A stretch of 45,251 bases of DNA, from contig DVMR01000042.1 in NCBI GenBank assembly GCA_018714845.1, positions 1 through 45,251 on the forward strand, in the 5' to 3' direction. Below the pieces are notes generated by a model. It ran no database searches, was not told where the DNA came from, and was given only the letters and a program-made list of their open reading frames with translations. The DNA comes from Candidatus Ventrousia excrementavium (lineage in GTDB: Bacteria > Bacillota > Clostridia > Oscillospirales > Butyricicoccaceae). This document shows positions 23,178 through 34,490 of this stretch, piece after piece. The position numbers were made by a program, and so were the translations under genes. Numbering within the stretch: position 1 is the first letter of the stretch; every line of letters begins with the position of its first letter.

Positions 23178-25400
23178 TCAGCAGCCCAGAAGCTGTCTGG
23201 CCGCGCGAACGTTTTCACGTTCCAGCTCAATCAGCCGGCGTGAAATTTCTTCACCGGAGCGACGGCTGTCCGTTGACATGATTTTGTCGATGGCGGCGCA
23301 GAGCCATTCGACCGTCAGGTCTTTAAGGCCACAGCAGGCATCGCCGCATCCAATATATTCCATGAATCCGTTGACCTTGATGTCATAAGACGTGGCGATA
23401 AAGGGGACGCCGGCCGCAGCGGAAAAGACCAGAGCATGCAGCCGCATGGCGCAGACAGCCTGCATTTTCTGTAAAAGAGCAATGGTCAGCTCGACATCCT
23501 GAGGGGTATCGACAAAATAACAGGGAGAATGCAGACACTGAGCGGTCAGCATGGATGGCTCGACGTCACGCGGCTGTTCGATGGGCAGGAAAAGAGCGGT
23601 CAGGCCATATTTTTCATATGCATAATCGGCGGCCTGGGCGTAAATGTCAAACCGGTCGAAATCCAGCCACGAGCGCAGCGAAAAGCACAGGTAGCGGCCG
23701 TCTGAAGGAATGCCGCTTTCGGCAAGAAAAGCGTCGGCGTCAGCCGATGGGCGGGGCGTCAGGCTCATGGCCGGGTCAGCTGCCATGCGAATGTCGGGCC
23801 GTGTGACACCCATGCTGGCGAGCTCTGACTGAGAGACAGCGTCACGCAGCGTGATAATGTCGGCGTTTTTGTCCAGAATACGCGAGGCAAACCGGCGGTT
23901 ACGCAAGCGCCCGACATGTCCGATGCCACAGCCATACATCAGCACTTTGCACCCCAGGTGCTGCGCAGCCCAGATGGTAAACAGATAGAAATACAGTGAG
24001 CGGCTTGAGGTGATGTCCTGAATCAGGCTGCCACCACCGTTGATGAACAGGGTCGAGCGCCGCATGGCGCGTAAAAAGGAGAAAAAGCTGAACGTGTAAA
24101 TCGCCCGGACTCCGTGCAGGCGTTCGGTCTCTTCCGGCTTGCGCGTCATGACAGTCAGGGGAAGATAGGGGTCAATCTGGCGCATAGCGTTGAGGATGGC
24201 TTTTAAAATGGCCTCGTCGCCGGCGTTGCCGCGGCCGTAGGCACCACAAATCAAAACGCCGTCGCGCTTGCGTGAGGTACGCCGTGCTTCGCGCGCGCAG
24301 ATGCCTTCATAAATCTCGTACTGCCGCCGGGCCATGCCCTCAAGAGAATAGGTGACCGATGCCTTTTCGTAAAGCCGCTGCGCAAAGCGCCGGCGCTTGT
24401 CCGCGTCGAGGGACAGGTCGAGGATGTAGCTGGCAAAGGTGTTGACATCACGCGGTTGAAAAATATAGCCGTCCTCACCGTGGGTGATGAGCTTGCGCAT
24501 ACCGCCGACATCGCTGGTGATGACGGCACAGCCCTCGCGGATGCCCTCCAGAATAGAGTAGGGAAAGGACTCTGAGATTGAACAGAGGACGTCGATATCA
24601 CACGCAGCAAAAAAGCGCGGCACATCGGATACCCATCCGAGAAAGCTGACGCTTTTTCCCAGATTCAGCGATTTCGCCAGCTCGATAAGCTTGTCCTTTT
24701 CTTCGCCGTCGCCGCCTATCATCAGTTTGAGCCGGGGGTTTTGTTCATGCGCCCTGGCAAAGGCGTACAGCAGGGTCGACAGGTCCTTGACGGGATTTAA
24801 ACGGGCTGGAATCCCCAAAACCACGTCTCCATCCTGATAATCCAGGCCGACTGAGCGCAGATATTCAGCCCGATCAAAAGATGGCGCTTTCTGTGAAAAA
24901 TCAAGGCCGTTGTAGATGGTCATGATTTTGAGCGGAGAAAATCCACGCTCTATCAGCATATTGCGGAAGGTGTCGGAAACCGTGACATAGTAGTCAAAGG
25001 CACGCAGAGCCGCAGCGTTGAGGCGTCCAATGGTATTGCGCCGCAAAAAGCTGTGCATGTAGTCGAGCCGGTAGTCGCTGTGCACGGTCGTAACAATGGT
25101 CGAACGGCAGAACAGCTTGAGCAGTACGCCAGCCGTATTGGCTTTGGCGCCGTGACAGTGGACGATATCCGGCTTCCACCGCCGCGTTTCGCGAATCAGG
25201 CGGATATAGTCGCCCAAAACGAACTTCGAATAAATAGTCGTTGTATCGATTCCGGCCGCCTCGGCCTCGTCTGAAAACTCGCCCTTGCGAAGGCTGAAGA
25301 GCCGCAGCTCATTGTTTTCTTTCAGCCGGGAGCACAGGGAGAGAATATGCGGCTTGGCGCCGCCCCGGTCGCCGCCGCCGGCAACATGCATAATCTTCAT
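23178..25400 (-). CDS. Fused GT4 glycosyltransferase and polysaccharide pyruvyltransferase (CsaB)
   Basis: 740 residues, two enzymes in one chain. Residues 1 to about 375 form a GT-B, family 4 glycosyltransferase: HVAGGGDRGGAKPHI at the N-terminus, IPARLNPVKD, and the E277-x7-E285 motif in SESFPYSILE. An Arg/Lys-rich linker (371-380) leads to a CsaB-type pyruvyl transferase from about 381: GAYGRGNAGDEAIL, INGGGSLIQD, and a C-terminal AMRLHALVFSAAAGVPF. CsaB adds ketal-linked pyruvate to ManNAc in secondary wall polymers, the ligand of SLH domains. The fusion suggests sugar addition and pyruvylation are coupled. GAGG lies 9 nt before the ATG and a strong promoter precedes it. Confidence 0.85.
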   Translation of the reverse strand: MKIMHVAGGGDRGGAKPHILSLCSRLKENNELRLFSLRKGEFSDEAEAAGIDTTTIYSKFVLGDYIRLIRETRRWKPDIVHCHGAKANTAGVLLKLFCRSTIVTTVHSDYRLDYMHSFLRRNTIGRLNAAALRAFDYYVTVSDTFRNMLIERGFSPLKIMTIYNGLDFSQKAPSFDRAEYLRSVGLDYQDGDVVLGIPARLNPVKDLSTLLYAFARAHEQNPRLKLMIGGDGEEKDKLIELAKSLNLGKSVSFLGWVSDVPRFFAACDIDVLCSISESFPYSILEGIREGCAVITSDVGGMRKLITHGEDGYIFQPRDVNTFASYILDLSLDADKRRRFAQRLYEKASVTYSLEGMARRQYEIYEGICAREARRTSRKRDGVLICGAYGRGNAGDEAILKAILNAMRQIDPYLPLTVMTRKPEETERLHGVRAIYTFSFFSFLRAMRRSTLFINGGGSLIQDITSSRSLYFYLFTIWAAQHLGCKVLMYGCGIGHVGRLRNRRFASRILDKNADIITLRDAVSQSELASMGVTRPDIRMAADPAMSLTPRPSADADAFLAESGIPSDGRYLCFSLRSWLDFDRFDIYAQAADYAYEKYGLTALFLPIEQPRDVEPSMLTAQCLHSPCYFVDTPQDVELTIALLQKMQAVCAMRLHALVFSAAAGVPFIATSYDIKVNGFMEYIGCGDACCGLKDLTVEWLCAAIDKIMSTDSRRSGEEISRRLIELERENVRAARQLLGC

Positions 25401-25486
25401 ATATTATCCTCATTTCAAATTAGCGGTTTTGATAATTTGTTGCCCTTTCGAATGGCCTCAGCGACCGGAAGGGAGCTATTACACAA

Positions 25487-25515
25487 ATTATATAATATTC
25501 ATCAGCCCCGGTCAA
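25487..25515 (-). promoter_or_regulatory. Strong sigma-A-type promoter of the GT4-CsaB gene
   Basis: On the minus strand TTGACC (complement of 25510-25515), 17-bp spacer, TATAAT (complement of 25487-25492). Predicted leader about 80 nt. Confidence 0.75.
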
Positions 25516-25540
25516 TGGAAGAAAAACAGACTGGTTGTGC

Positions 25541-25568
25541 TTGCTATTTTTTCAAACTGTGCTATAAT
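25541..25568 (+). promoter_or_regulatory. Sigma-A-type promoter of the ATP synthase operon
   Basis: TTGCTA (25541-25546), 16-bp spacer, TATAAT (25563-25568). It is divergent from the GT4-CsaB promoter, whose -35 box ends 26 bp away. Confidence 0.7.
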
Positions 25569-25618
25569 GAAGGAACATGATATTAATTTCACATAAAGAT
25601 GGGCAGCAGGGGGCATAG

Positions 25619-25870
25619 ATGGGCAGTAAAAACGGAATGCTTGAAATCATGCGGGGGCTTTCGTACCTGACGCAGGTAGGGCTTTCTGTGGCGGCGCCAA
25701 TCATTTTATGCCTGCTGGCGGCCCGGTGGCTGCAAAACCGCTTTGGCTGGGGCAGCTGGGTGCTTATCACAGCACTTCTGTTTGGCCTGATAAGCGGACT
25801 TGTCAGCCTGTGGAAGTTTTTGATGCTGGTACAGAAAAAGGCCTCGGACAAGCCGCGTGACAACAAATAG
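25619..25870 (+). CDS. atpZ: AtpZ/AtpI-family small membrane protein of ATP synthase operon
   Basis: 83 residues, two membrane segments (about 17-36 and 46-67). Small partner protein encoded at the head of many F-type ATP synthase operons; AtpZ with AtpI is linked to Mg/Ca handling or c-ring assembly. The second segment includes ISGLVSLWKFL. AGGGGG precedes the ATG. The next gene's start lies 17 nt after the stop. It sits between the operon promoter and atpI. Confidence 0.75.
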   Translation: MGSKNGMLEIMRGLSYLTQVGLSVAAPIILCLLAARWLQNRFGWGSWVLITALLFGLISGLVSLWKFLMLVQKKASDKPRDNK

Positions 25871-25886
25871 GATGGGAGGAAAGAAC

Positions 25887-26327
25887 ATGTCAATCAGTCC
25901 CGTCGTCAAAAAGGAAACGATTCGCATTGCAACAGGGTGTATTGCGCTGTCCGCTGTGATGGTGGCGGTGTTTGCCCTGTGCGGTCGTTTTGACTGGCCT
26001 GTGCTCTGGGGGGCACTGCTGGGAACGGCTTATGCTATTTTAAACTTTTTTCTCATGGCCTATACCATGCAGAAAAGTGCGGAGTCGACCCACACACAGG
26101 CCAAGACAAAAATTCAGGTCTCTTACACCCTGCGCACTCTTTTGATGCTGGTCGTGGGTGTCATGGGCATGGTGCTGCCATGCTTTAACTGGATTTCTGT
26201 GCTTTTGCCTTTTATTTTTCCAAGCATCACTATTTATATCATGCACATATTAAAAATCGCGGACCCCATTCCTAAAAATCAGGGCTCCCCGGTTGAGCAG
26301 GATGGGGGGGAAAATACGAAACAATGA
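25887..26327 (+). CDS. atpI: ATP synthase protein I (AtpI)
   Basis: 146 residues, about four hydrophobic segments. AtpI assists c-ring oligomer assembly, particularly for sodium-type rotors, in the membrane. I place the start at 25887 behind GGGAGGAAAG; an in-frame ATG at 25857 overlaps atpZ without a ribosome site. The stop overlaps the atpB start as ATGA, so subunit a translation is coupled. Confidence 0.75.
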   Translation: MSISPVVKKETIRIATGCIALSAVMVAVFALCGRFDWPVLWGALLGTAYAILNFFLMAYTMQKSAESTHTQAKTKIQVSYTLRTLLMLVVGVMGMVLPCFNWISVLLPFIFPSITIYIMHILKIADPIPKNQGSPVEQDGGENTKQ

Positions 26328-27070
26328 ATGTAGAAATCAACGGCGCGCGCATATTCTTTGAGATTCCCATATTAGGGGGTATCCCCATCACTGAGACCAT
26401 GGTGAACGCCTGGTGTGTCATGGCCCTGATTATTGGCCTGTGCATCTGGCTGACCCGTGGTCTCAAAGTTCGTCCGACAAGCAAAAAGCAGATTGTGGCA
26501 GAATTTCTGGTACAGACGGCGAAAAAATTCGTCATCGGGAATATGGGTGAAAAGTTCAGCTACATGGTCCCGTTTGTTTCAGCGATTTTCGCGACATCGG
26601 TGCTTTGCAGCCTGTCCAGCCTGATTGGCGCTCAGCCGGCGACGGCCGACCTGTCGACTGAGCTGGCGTGGGCTGTGGTCGTCTTTATTATGATTACAGC
26701 AACCAAAATCAAGACCAACGGCTTGGGCGGGTATTTAAAGGGCTATACGCAGCCGGTCGTTGTGCTGACTCCGTTTAATATTTTGAGCGAGCTGGCGACC
26801 CCGATTTCGATGGCGTTCCGTCATTTTGGCAATGTGGTTTCAGGCAGTGTCATCACCGCGCTGGTATATGCCGCTCTGGCAGTCGCATCCCATGCGCTGT
26901 TTGGCTGGCTGCCGGGAGCGCTGGGTGAAATTCTCGGCGCCATTCCCATTTTGCAGGTCGGCATTCCGGCAGTGCTTTCGGTTTACTTTGACCTGTTTTC
27001 GAGCTTCATGCAGGCGTTTATTTTCTGTATGCTGACCATGCTGTATATCGCCAATGCGGCTGAAGAGTAA
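26324..27070 (+). CDS. atpB: ATP synthase subunit a
   Basis: 248 residues, polytopic. Forms the ion half-channels of the Fo motor. The essential stator Arg is R166 in FRHFGNVVSG. The family C-terminal region contains QAFIFCMLTMLYI. The start is coupled to atpI by ATGA overlap, with a GGGGGGG-containing ribosome site. An unremarkable 67-nt spacer precedes atpE. Confidence 0.93.
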   Translation: MNVEINGARIFFEIPILGGIPITETMVNAWCVMALIIGLCIWLTRGLKVRPTSKKQIVAEFLVQTAKKFVIGNMGEKFSYMVPFVSAIFATSVLCSLSSLIGAQPATADLSTELAWAVVVFIMITATKIKTNGLGGYLKGYTQPVVVLTPFNILSELATPISMAFRHFGNVVSGSVITALVYAALAVASHALFGWLPGALGEILGAIPILQVGIPAVLSVYFDLFSSFMQAFIFCMLTMLYIANAAEE

Positions 27071-27125
27071 AAGGCAAATGACTCTTTTACCGCTTGAATA
27101 AACTGCGAAAACCAAGGAATTTTAG

Positions 27126-27401
<276 letters not shown>

Positions 27402-27443
27402 GCCGCAAGACGGCAAGCATCTGACACAAAGGGGGGAGATTCC

Positions 27444-27950
27444 ATGGAAAAATTTCAGTCGCTGGTTACAGTGATGCCGTGGACCTTTATCTTCACCATC
27501 TGCAATCTGTTCATTCTGGCAGCTGCGCTCAAACATTTTTTGTTCAAGCCGGTACAGAAGATATTGGATCAGCGCGCTGCTGAAGTTGAGTCAACCTATC
27601 AGCAGGCTGAGGAAGCACGCCAGAGCGCGCAGACCATGCAGTCTGAGTATGAAGAGCGTCTGAGGGGCGCCTATGAAGAGGCCGGCAATATTGTCCGCAC
27701 GGCAAATGAGCGCGCGGCCGTTCACACGGAAGAAATGCTCAGCGAGGCGCGTGCCGAGGTCTCGGCGATGAAAGCCAAGGCTGAGCGTGAGATCGAGAAC
27801 GACCGTAAGAAGGCGGCTGGTGAGCTGAAAAACGACATTTCAGCCCTTGCGCTTGACCTTGCGGGCAAGGTCGTGGAAAAAGAAATCGACGCCAAAACGC
27901 ATGGCGAGCTGATCCGTGACTTTATCGACCGTGTCGGTGATGTATCATGA
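27444..27950 (+). CDS. atpF: ATP synthase subunit b
   Basis: 168 residues. N-terminal membrane anchor (about 10-29), then a long charged coiled coil with Gln/Glu/Arg-rich heptads, the peripheral stalk that links Fo to F1. GGGGGGAGA lies 5 nt before the ATG. The stop overlaps the atpH start (ATGA). Confidence 0.92.
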   Translation: MEKFQSLVTVMPWTFIFTICNLFILAAALKHFLFKPVQKILDQRAAEVESTYQQAEEARQSAQTMQSEYEERLRGAYEEAGNIVRTANERAAVHTEEMLSEARAEVSAMKAKAEREIENDRKKAAGELKNDISALALDLAGKVVEKEIDAKTHGELIRDFIDRVGDVS

Positions 27951-28477
27951 AAACAGTTGGAAAAGAGTATGGCAATGCACTGTTCAGTCTGGCAGCTGAA
28001 GAGCGCTGTGAGGATGCGGTGCTGGATGGACTGAGACTGATACAGGAGCTGTTTGACCAGAATCCCGATTATGTCCGTCTGCTGAGCAATCCGGCGGTCG
28101 CTGCAGACGAGCGGCTGGCGCTGCTTGACAGCGCTTTTCGCGGCCATGTTCATCCGTATGTACTCAATACAGCCAAGCTGCTGTGTGAAAAGTCTGCTCT
28201 CGCTGCACTGCCGCAGTGTATCAGGGAATACACGGCGCTTTTGTATGAACAACGGGGTATTTTGCCGGTCACCGTTGTCAGCGCTGTTGAAATGGACGGT
28301 ACACAAAAGGATGCGCTGAGAAGCCGGCTTGAGAGTACGACGGGAAAAACCGTGCTGCTCGACTGCCGCGTTGATCCATCGATCATCGGTGGCGTCAGAG
28401 TGTCGTACGCCGGCAAAGAGATGGACGGCAGCGTCGCGGGGCGCCTGGCGGCACTCCGGCAGGCGTTGATGGCCTGA
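27947..28477 (+). CDS. atpH: ATP synthase subunit delta
   Basis: 176 residues. Caps the F1 alpha3beta3 crown and binds subunit b. N-terminal helical bundle begins KTVGKEYGNALFSLA, and the C-terminal IIGGVRV motif near residue 149 is typical. Start coupled to atpF by ATGA overlap. Confidence 0.92.
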   Translation: MKTVGKEYGNALFSLAAEERCEDAVLDGLRLIQELFDQNPDYVRLLSNPAVAADERLALLDSAFRGHVHPYVLNTAKLLCEKSALAALPQCIREYTALLYEQRGILPVTVVSAVEMDGTQKDALRSRLESTTGKTVLLDCRVDPSIIGGVRVSYAGKEMDGSVAGRLAALRQALMA

Positions 28478-28507
28478 CGCTTTACCTAGGGAAAGTTGGT
28501 GGTTTAG

Positions 28508-30022
28508 TTGCAGTTAAAACCCGAAGATATCAGTAAAATCATAAAAAGCCAGATCAAAAACTACGAAAACCGCATCGAATGCGCGGAGACCGGTACTGTT
28601 ATCATGGTTGGCGACGGCATTGCCCGCGCTTATGGACTGGAAAAGTGCATGGCCAACGAGCTGATTGAGTTTGCAAACGGCGAATACGGTATGGCGCTCA
28701 ACCTGGAGGAAGATAGCGTTGCCATTGTTATTTTAGGCTCGGACCAGGGCATTAAAGAGGGCGACACTGTCCGCCGTACGGGCCGCGTTGTCAGCGTGCC
28801 GGTCGGAGAAAGTATGATTGGCCGCGTTGTCAATGCACTGGGGCAGCCGATCGACGGCCGCGGCGTCATTGACACACAGGAGATGCGGCCCATCGAAAGC
28901 CCGGCTCCCGGTATCATTGAACGGCAGAGCGTTTCGGTGCCGTTGCAGACCGGTATCAAAGCAATCGACAGCATGATTCCTATTGGACGCGGTCAGCGTG
29001 AGCTCATCATCGGAGACCGTCAGACCGGCAAAACAGTCATCGCCATTGACACCATCATCAACCAGCGTGGAAAAGACGTCATCTGTATTTATGTGGCCAT
29101 TGGGCAGAAGAGCTCGACGGTCTCGCAGTTGGTTGAAAACCTGACTGCGGCCGGTGCTATGGATTACACGATTGTCGTTTCGGCCACAGCGAGCGAACTG
29201 TCGCCGATGCAGTACATTGCGCCCTATACCGGCTGCACCATGGGTGAGTATTTTATGGCCCAGGGCAGGGATGTACTGGTGGTTTATGATGATTTATCCA
29301 AGCACGCTGTCGCTTACCGTGCCCTGTCCCTGCTCATTCGCCGTCCGCCGGGACGCGAAGCCTATCCCGGCGACGTTTTTTACCTGCACAGCCGTCTGCT
29401 CGAAAGAGCGGCTCGTATGGCGCCTGAATATGGCGGCGGTTCGCTGACAGCGCTGCCCATCATCGAAACGCAGGAAGGTGATGTTTCGGCCTATATCCCG
29501 ACCAATGTCATTTCAATTACGGATGGGCAGATCTACCTTGAAAGTGAACTGTTCCATTCGGGTGTGCGGCCGGCGGTCAATCCCGGCATCTCGGTCAGCC
29601 GTGTCGGCGGCGATGCACAGATCAAAGCGATGAAAAAGGTTGCGGGTTCGCTTAAACTGCTGTACTCGCAGTATCGCGAGCTGCAGGGATTTGCACAGTT
29701 TGGTTCGGACCTGGACGCTGACACCAAGCGCCGCCTGGCGCAGGGTGAGCGCATTGTTGAAGTGCTCAAGCAGGACCGCAACTCGCCGGTTGACGTCGAG
29801 CTGCAGGTGGCCATTTTGTACGCTGTTACAAATAATTACCTTGAGGATATTCCGGTCGAGCGCATCGGTGCTTTTGAAAGCGAGCTTTTTGCCGACCTGC
29901 GCGACATGCATGAGCCGCTTTTAACCGAGATTCGCACGAGCGGGGTTTTGAGCGCTGAAAGCGAGGAAGCTCTGAAAAAAGCCATCGTCGACTTTAAGGC
30001 CCGGTTTTTGCAGCAGGCTTAA
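28508..30022 (+). CDS. atpA: ATP synthase subunit alpha
   Basis: 504 residues, standard length. Non-catalytic nucleotide-binding F1 subunit: Walker A GDRQTGKT at 169-176, followed by the alpha-type [13 protein letters not shown] with the DDLSK signature and [13 protein letters not shown]. The start is TTG at 28508, giving MQLKPEDIS, which matches homologues; the ribosome site is weak, unlike the rest of the operon. Gap of 30 nt from atpH. Confidence 0.96.
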   Translation: MQLKPEDISKIIKSQIKNYENRIECAETGTVIMVGDGIARAYGLEKCMANELIEFANGEYGMALNLEEDSVAIVILGSDQGIKEGDTVRRTGRVVSVPVGESMIGRVVNALGQPIDGRGVIDTQEMRPIESPAPGIIERQSVSVPLQTGIKAIDSMIPIGRGQRELIIGDRQTGKTVIAIDTIINQRGKDVICIYVAIGQKSSTVSQLVENLTAAGAMDYTIVVSATASELSPMQYIAPYTGCTMGEYFMAQGRDVLVVYDDLSKHAVAYRALSLLIRRPPGREAYPGDVFYLHSRLLERAARMAPEYGGGSLTALPIIETQEGDVSAYIPTNVISITDGQIYLESELFHSGVRPAVNPGISVSRVGGDAQIKAMKKVAGSLKLLYSQYRELQGFAQFGSDLDADTKRRLAQGERIVEVLKQDRNSPVDVELQVAILYAVTNNYLEDIPVERIGAFESELFADLRDMHEPLLTEIRTSGVLSAESEEALKKAIVDFKARFLQQA

Positions 30023-30040
30023 CGGGAGGAGGGCGTTTGC

Positions 30041-30895
30041 ATGGCAGGAGCCTCAATGAAAGACATCAAGCTTCGAGTCAAGAGCGTGCAAAGCACCATG
30101 CAGATTACCAAGGCCATGGAGCTTGTCGCGTCCTCGAAGCTGCGCCGCGCCAAAGAAAATGCCGAGCGGCGCCGCCCCTTTTTTGATATTCTGCACGAGA
30201 CACTGACTGATATTGCGGTCAGCAACCGCGATTTCAGCTCACCTTATCTTGTGCAGAGGCCGGTCAAAAAGTCGTGTTATGTCGTTATAGCTGGCGACAG
30301 AGGATTGGCCGGCGGCTACAATACCAATGTGTTCAAGCTGGCGGCGGCCCATATGGCAGGCAAGGAATGTGCGGTGTTGCCCATTGGAAAAAAATCAGTT
30401 GAGTATTTTTCACGGCATGGGTATGAGCTTGTCAGCCAGCAGTATGCCTCGGTTGAAAGTCTGGGGCACAACGAATGTGAGGATATTGCATCTGTGCTGA
30501 CCGAAGCATATCGGAACGGCGAATTTGACGAATTGTTCGTAGTATATACCAATTTTGTGTCCATGCTGACACAAGATCCTGCGGTGATGAAGATTTTGCC
30601 CATTCACGATGTGCGAAGTGAAAATGACAGTGGAAGAAAAGCGCCCCTGATTCTGTACGAACCGTCATGCGCTGCCGTTTATAACGCCATCGTGCCACAG
30701 TATGTGACCGGTATTCTGTTCTGCGCGGCATCTGAGTCGCTGGCGTCTGAGCTGGGGGCGCGCCGCACGGCGATGGATGCAGCCAGCAAAAACGCTGGTG
30801 AAATGATAGACGAGCTCAATCTGCGCTACAATCGTGCGCGTCAGGGCGCTATTACCCAGGAAATTACCGAAATTGTCGCCGGTGCTGAGCAGTAA
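30041..30895 (+). CDS. atpG: ATP synthase subunit gamma
   Basis: 284 residues. Central rotor shaft of F1: N-terminal coiled coil with ITKAMELVASSKLRRA, central Rossmann-like domain with IAGDRGLAGGYN, and a C-terminal coiled coil with NLRYNRARQGAITQEITEI. Ribosome site GGGAGGAGGG, about 8 nt before the ATG. Gap of 18 nt from atpA. Confidence 0.95.
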   Translation: MAGASMKDIKLRVKSVQSTMQITKAMELVASSKLRRAKENAERRRPFFDILHETLTDIAVSNRDFSSPYLVQRPVKKSCYVVIAGDRGLAGGYNTNVFKLAAAHMAGKECAVLPIGKKSVEYFSRHGYELVSQQYASVESLGHNECEDIASVLTEAYRNGEFDELFVVYTNFVSMLTQDPAVMKILPIHDVRSENDSGRKAPLILYEPSCAAVYNAIVPQYVTGILFCAASESLASELGARRTAMDAASKNAGEMIDELNLRYNRARQGAITQEITEIVAGAEQ

Positions 30896-32329
<1,434 letters not shown>

Positions 32330-32371
32330 AAGGCAGCTGCGGCTGAACACACAGAGAGGATGTGAAAGAGC

Positions 32372-32770
32372 TTGGCTGTGTTTCATCTGCAAATTGTAAC
32401 AGCAGACGGACTGTGCTTTGACGGCGAGGCCGAAAGCATTCTGGTCCGTACCATAGACGGTGACGTTTGTATTCTGGCGCGGCACATTGACTATGTGACA
32501 GCGCTGGGATATGGCGAGGCCCGTGTGACGGTCGACGGCAAGACACGCCGTGCGGCCTGTATGGGCGGAATGCTGGCCGTAACAGGCGGCAGGGTCCGCG
32601 TTGTGGCGTCGGCATTTGAATGGCGTGAAGATATCGATGTCACCCGTGCACAGAACGCCCTTGAACGCGCGCAAACGGCGCTGGCAGCCGCGGAGTCTAA
32701 AGACGAGAAAGGCTTTGCCAGCGCGGCGATTAAGCGGGCGCAGGTCCGCCTGCGCGTTGCACAACAGTAA
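32372..32770 (+). CDS. atpC: ATP synthase subunit epsilon
   Basis: 132 residues. N-terminal beta sandwich starts HLQIVTADG, C-terminal helical hairpin includes AQNALERAQTALAAAES. It couples rotation and inhibits ATP hydrolysis. TTG start at 32372 behind GAGAGGATG; a GTG two codons later is possible. Last gene of the operon, followed by a strong terminator. Confidence 0.9.
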   Translation: MAVFHLQIVTADGLCFDGEAESILVRTIDGDVCILARHIDYVTALGYGEARVTVDGKTRRAACMGGMLAVTGGRVRVVASAFEWREDIDVTRAQNALERAQTALAAAESKDEKGFASAAIKRAQVRLRVAQQ

Positions 32771-32800
32771 AAAATCCTGTTTTATCCGTTAAATTGAAAG

Positions 32801-32838
32801 AAAGAACGGCGATCATGCGGATCGCCGTTCTTTTTTTA
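32801..32838 (+). terminator. Intrinsic terminator of the ATP synthase operon
   Basis: 14-bp inverted repeat (32801-32814 and 32820-32833), 5-nt loop, running into a T7 stretch. Confidence 0.9.
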
Positions 32839-32848
32839 TGCCGTCGGC

Positions 32849-32856
32849 CATACACA
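32849..32856 (+). promoter_or_regulatory. Possible sigma-E -10 element before the sipL-like gene
   Basis: CATACACA, near the sigma-E -10 consensus CATACAMT, lies 41 nt before the sipL-like ATG. The -35 candidate falls inside the terminator T-run (TTTATG) and is poor. Offered only because the gene class is mother-cell specific. Confidence 0.25.
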
Positions 32857-32896
32857 TGAGAGCAGGAAACCATACCAATGAAGGAAGGGTCGTTTT

Positions 32897-34426
32897 ATGG
32901 AGCTGCTCAAAAATAAAGTTAACCAATATACCCTTGTGTCTGACGGTGTTTATGGTCAGGAAGAGACGCTGGAAACCATTGTACCTGACGTCAATCCCGA
33001 TGTGCTGCGCATCATCTGCGCCAGCTCGGACATCTGCGTCAAGGAAAAGTCTCTCCAGACAGGCAAGGTGCGCGCCACCGGCGAAGTACGGTCCCGTATT
33101 TTTTACACGGCTGAAGGCGACTCAACCATCTGGCAGGTCGAAGGCGTTACGCCTTTTTCCTGTACTGCAGATGTTCCGGAAGCCGGGCCCGATGATACGC
33201 TCATCGCATTCTGTGAGGTCGTCAATGCACAGGCATCTCTGGTCAATCCGCGCAAGCTTTCGGTCAGAACGCGCTACTGCCTGCATGCACAGGTCTACAG
33301 ACAGGATACAGTGGAATTTGTCGAGGGCGTTGAATGTGCAGCGGAAGATGGGGTCAATACACTGGTGCAAACCGTTCAGCCGCTGACGCTGGTGGGACTG
33401 CATGAGCGCCGGCTTGCCATCAATGAAGAAATTCGTATCACAGGCGGTAATGTGCTGCCGACAGACAGGCTGTACCGCAGCGGGGTCACCTGGGTCACTG
33501 AAGACCAGAAAGTGCTGACCAACAAGATTATGCTGCGCGGCAGCGCCTGTGTCAGGGCAGTCATACTGTCGGAAAAAGATGGCAGCCTGTCGCAGCATGT
33601 ATACAACCTTCCCTTTGCCCAGATTATCGAGTCCGACAACACCGATGCCGGCGACGAAGTGACCGTGTCCTATCTTTTGATACAGAAGGAGATTCGTTTG
33701 ACGGCCGGGGCCGATGGAGCGGCAGTCTTGCAGTGCAGCCTGGCCGCGTCGGCGCAGACTTTTGTCAGCCGCAGGGTCTCGGTCAATGTGCTGACGGATC
33801 TGTACAGCACAGCTCATAACTGCGAGCTGGAGACTGCTGAGGTCGTTGCCCGCACTGGCGATGAACGCCAGAATATGACTGCGCTGATTTCTGAAACCGT
33901 GCAGGCTGACTATCCAGCTGTGCGCGTGGTTGATGTCGCAGCGGCTTGTGAATACCGCAGGCCGACGCCGGGAGACACATCGGCGGTTGGCTGGGTGTGT
34001 TTTCAGGTCATGTATGAGACCACGACCGGCGGGCTTTGCTGCTTGAATCGCAAAATCGAAGTTGAGGTGCAGCTTGACAAAGCTTTTGCAAAAGGGACGC
34101 GGCTTCACATGGAATGCAATGACCCGCAGGCCACTGTAGTGGATGAAGGCAGCCTTTGCCTGACTGGCAAAGCCGTGTTTACCTGCGTCAGTCCGGTCGA
34201 GCAGAACTGCCGGCAGGTCAAGGGATGCCGCATCAACAAGCAAAGCTGCAAGACGCGTCCGCGGCGCGGCACACTGATTCTGCGCTCTTATGACGGGCAC
34301 GATACCATTTGGCAAATTGCAAAAAAATACAATACCACTTCAGCAGACATTCTGGCGGCCAACAAGATTACGGGCGAGAGCGAGCTGGATGCAGGCCGCC
34401 TGATTATCATTCCATTCAGCAGATAA
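32897..34426 (+). CDS. sipL: SipL-like DUF3794-LysM spore morphogenesis protein
   Basis: 509 residues, close to SipL of Clostridioides. It contains tandem DUF3794 domains over about residues 1-440 and a C-terminal LysM domain from about 455 with GHDTIWQIAKKYNTTSADI and NKITGESELDAG. SipL binds SpoIVA through LysM and DUF3794 regions and anchors the coat basement layer to the forespore. Context is strong: the next gene is spoIVA. No membrane segment is seen. GGAAGGG precedes the ATG. A 64-nt spacer separates the two genes. Confidence 0.85.
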   Translation: MELLKNKVNQYTLVSDGVYGQEETLETIVPDVNPDVLRIICASSDICVKEKSLQTGKVRATGEVRSRIFYTAEGDSTIWQVEGVTPFSCTADVPEAGPDDTLIAFCEVVNAQASLVNPRKLSVRTRYCLHAQVYRQDTVEFVEGVECAAEDGVNTLVQTVQPLTLVGLHERRLAINEEIRITGGNVLPTDRLYRSGVTWVTEDQKVLTNKIMLRGSACVRAVILSEKDGSLSQHVYNLPFAQIIESDNTDAGDEVTVSYLLIQKEIRLTAGADGAAVLQCSLAASAQTFVSRRVSVNVLTDLYSTAHNCELETAEVVARTGDERQNMTALISETVQADYPAVRVVDVAAACEYRRPTPGDTSAVGWVCFQVMYETTTGGLCCLNRKIEVEVQLDKAFAKGTRLHMECNDPQATVVDEGSLCLTGKAVFTCVSPVEQNCRQVKGCRINKQSCKTRPRRGTLILRSYDGHDTIWQIAKKYNTTSADILAANKITGESELDAGRLIIIPFSR

Positions 34427-34490
34427 CGGTTCTAAGGCCGGAGCCTGGCCATATAATTTAATAAAAAGTATTCCGCAGGGAGGAATGTTT

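Noticed and set aside
22190-23230. Long form of the DUF5301-like protein starting at 23230
   Set aside because: The extension runs through the GT4-CsaB terminator hairpin and tail, while a well-spaced AGGAGG supports the ATG at 23011.
33122-34315. 397-codon minus-strand frame across the sipL-like gene
   Set aside because: Antisense shadow; no ribosome site or motif.
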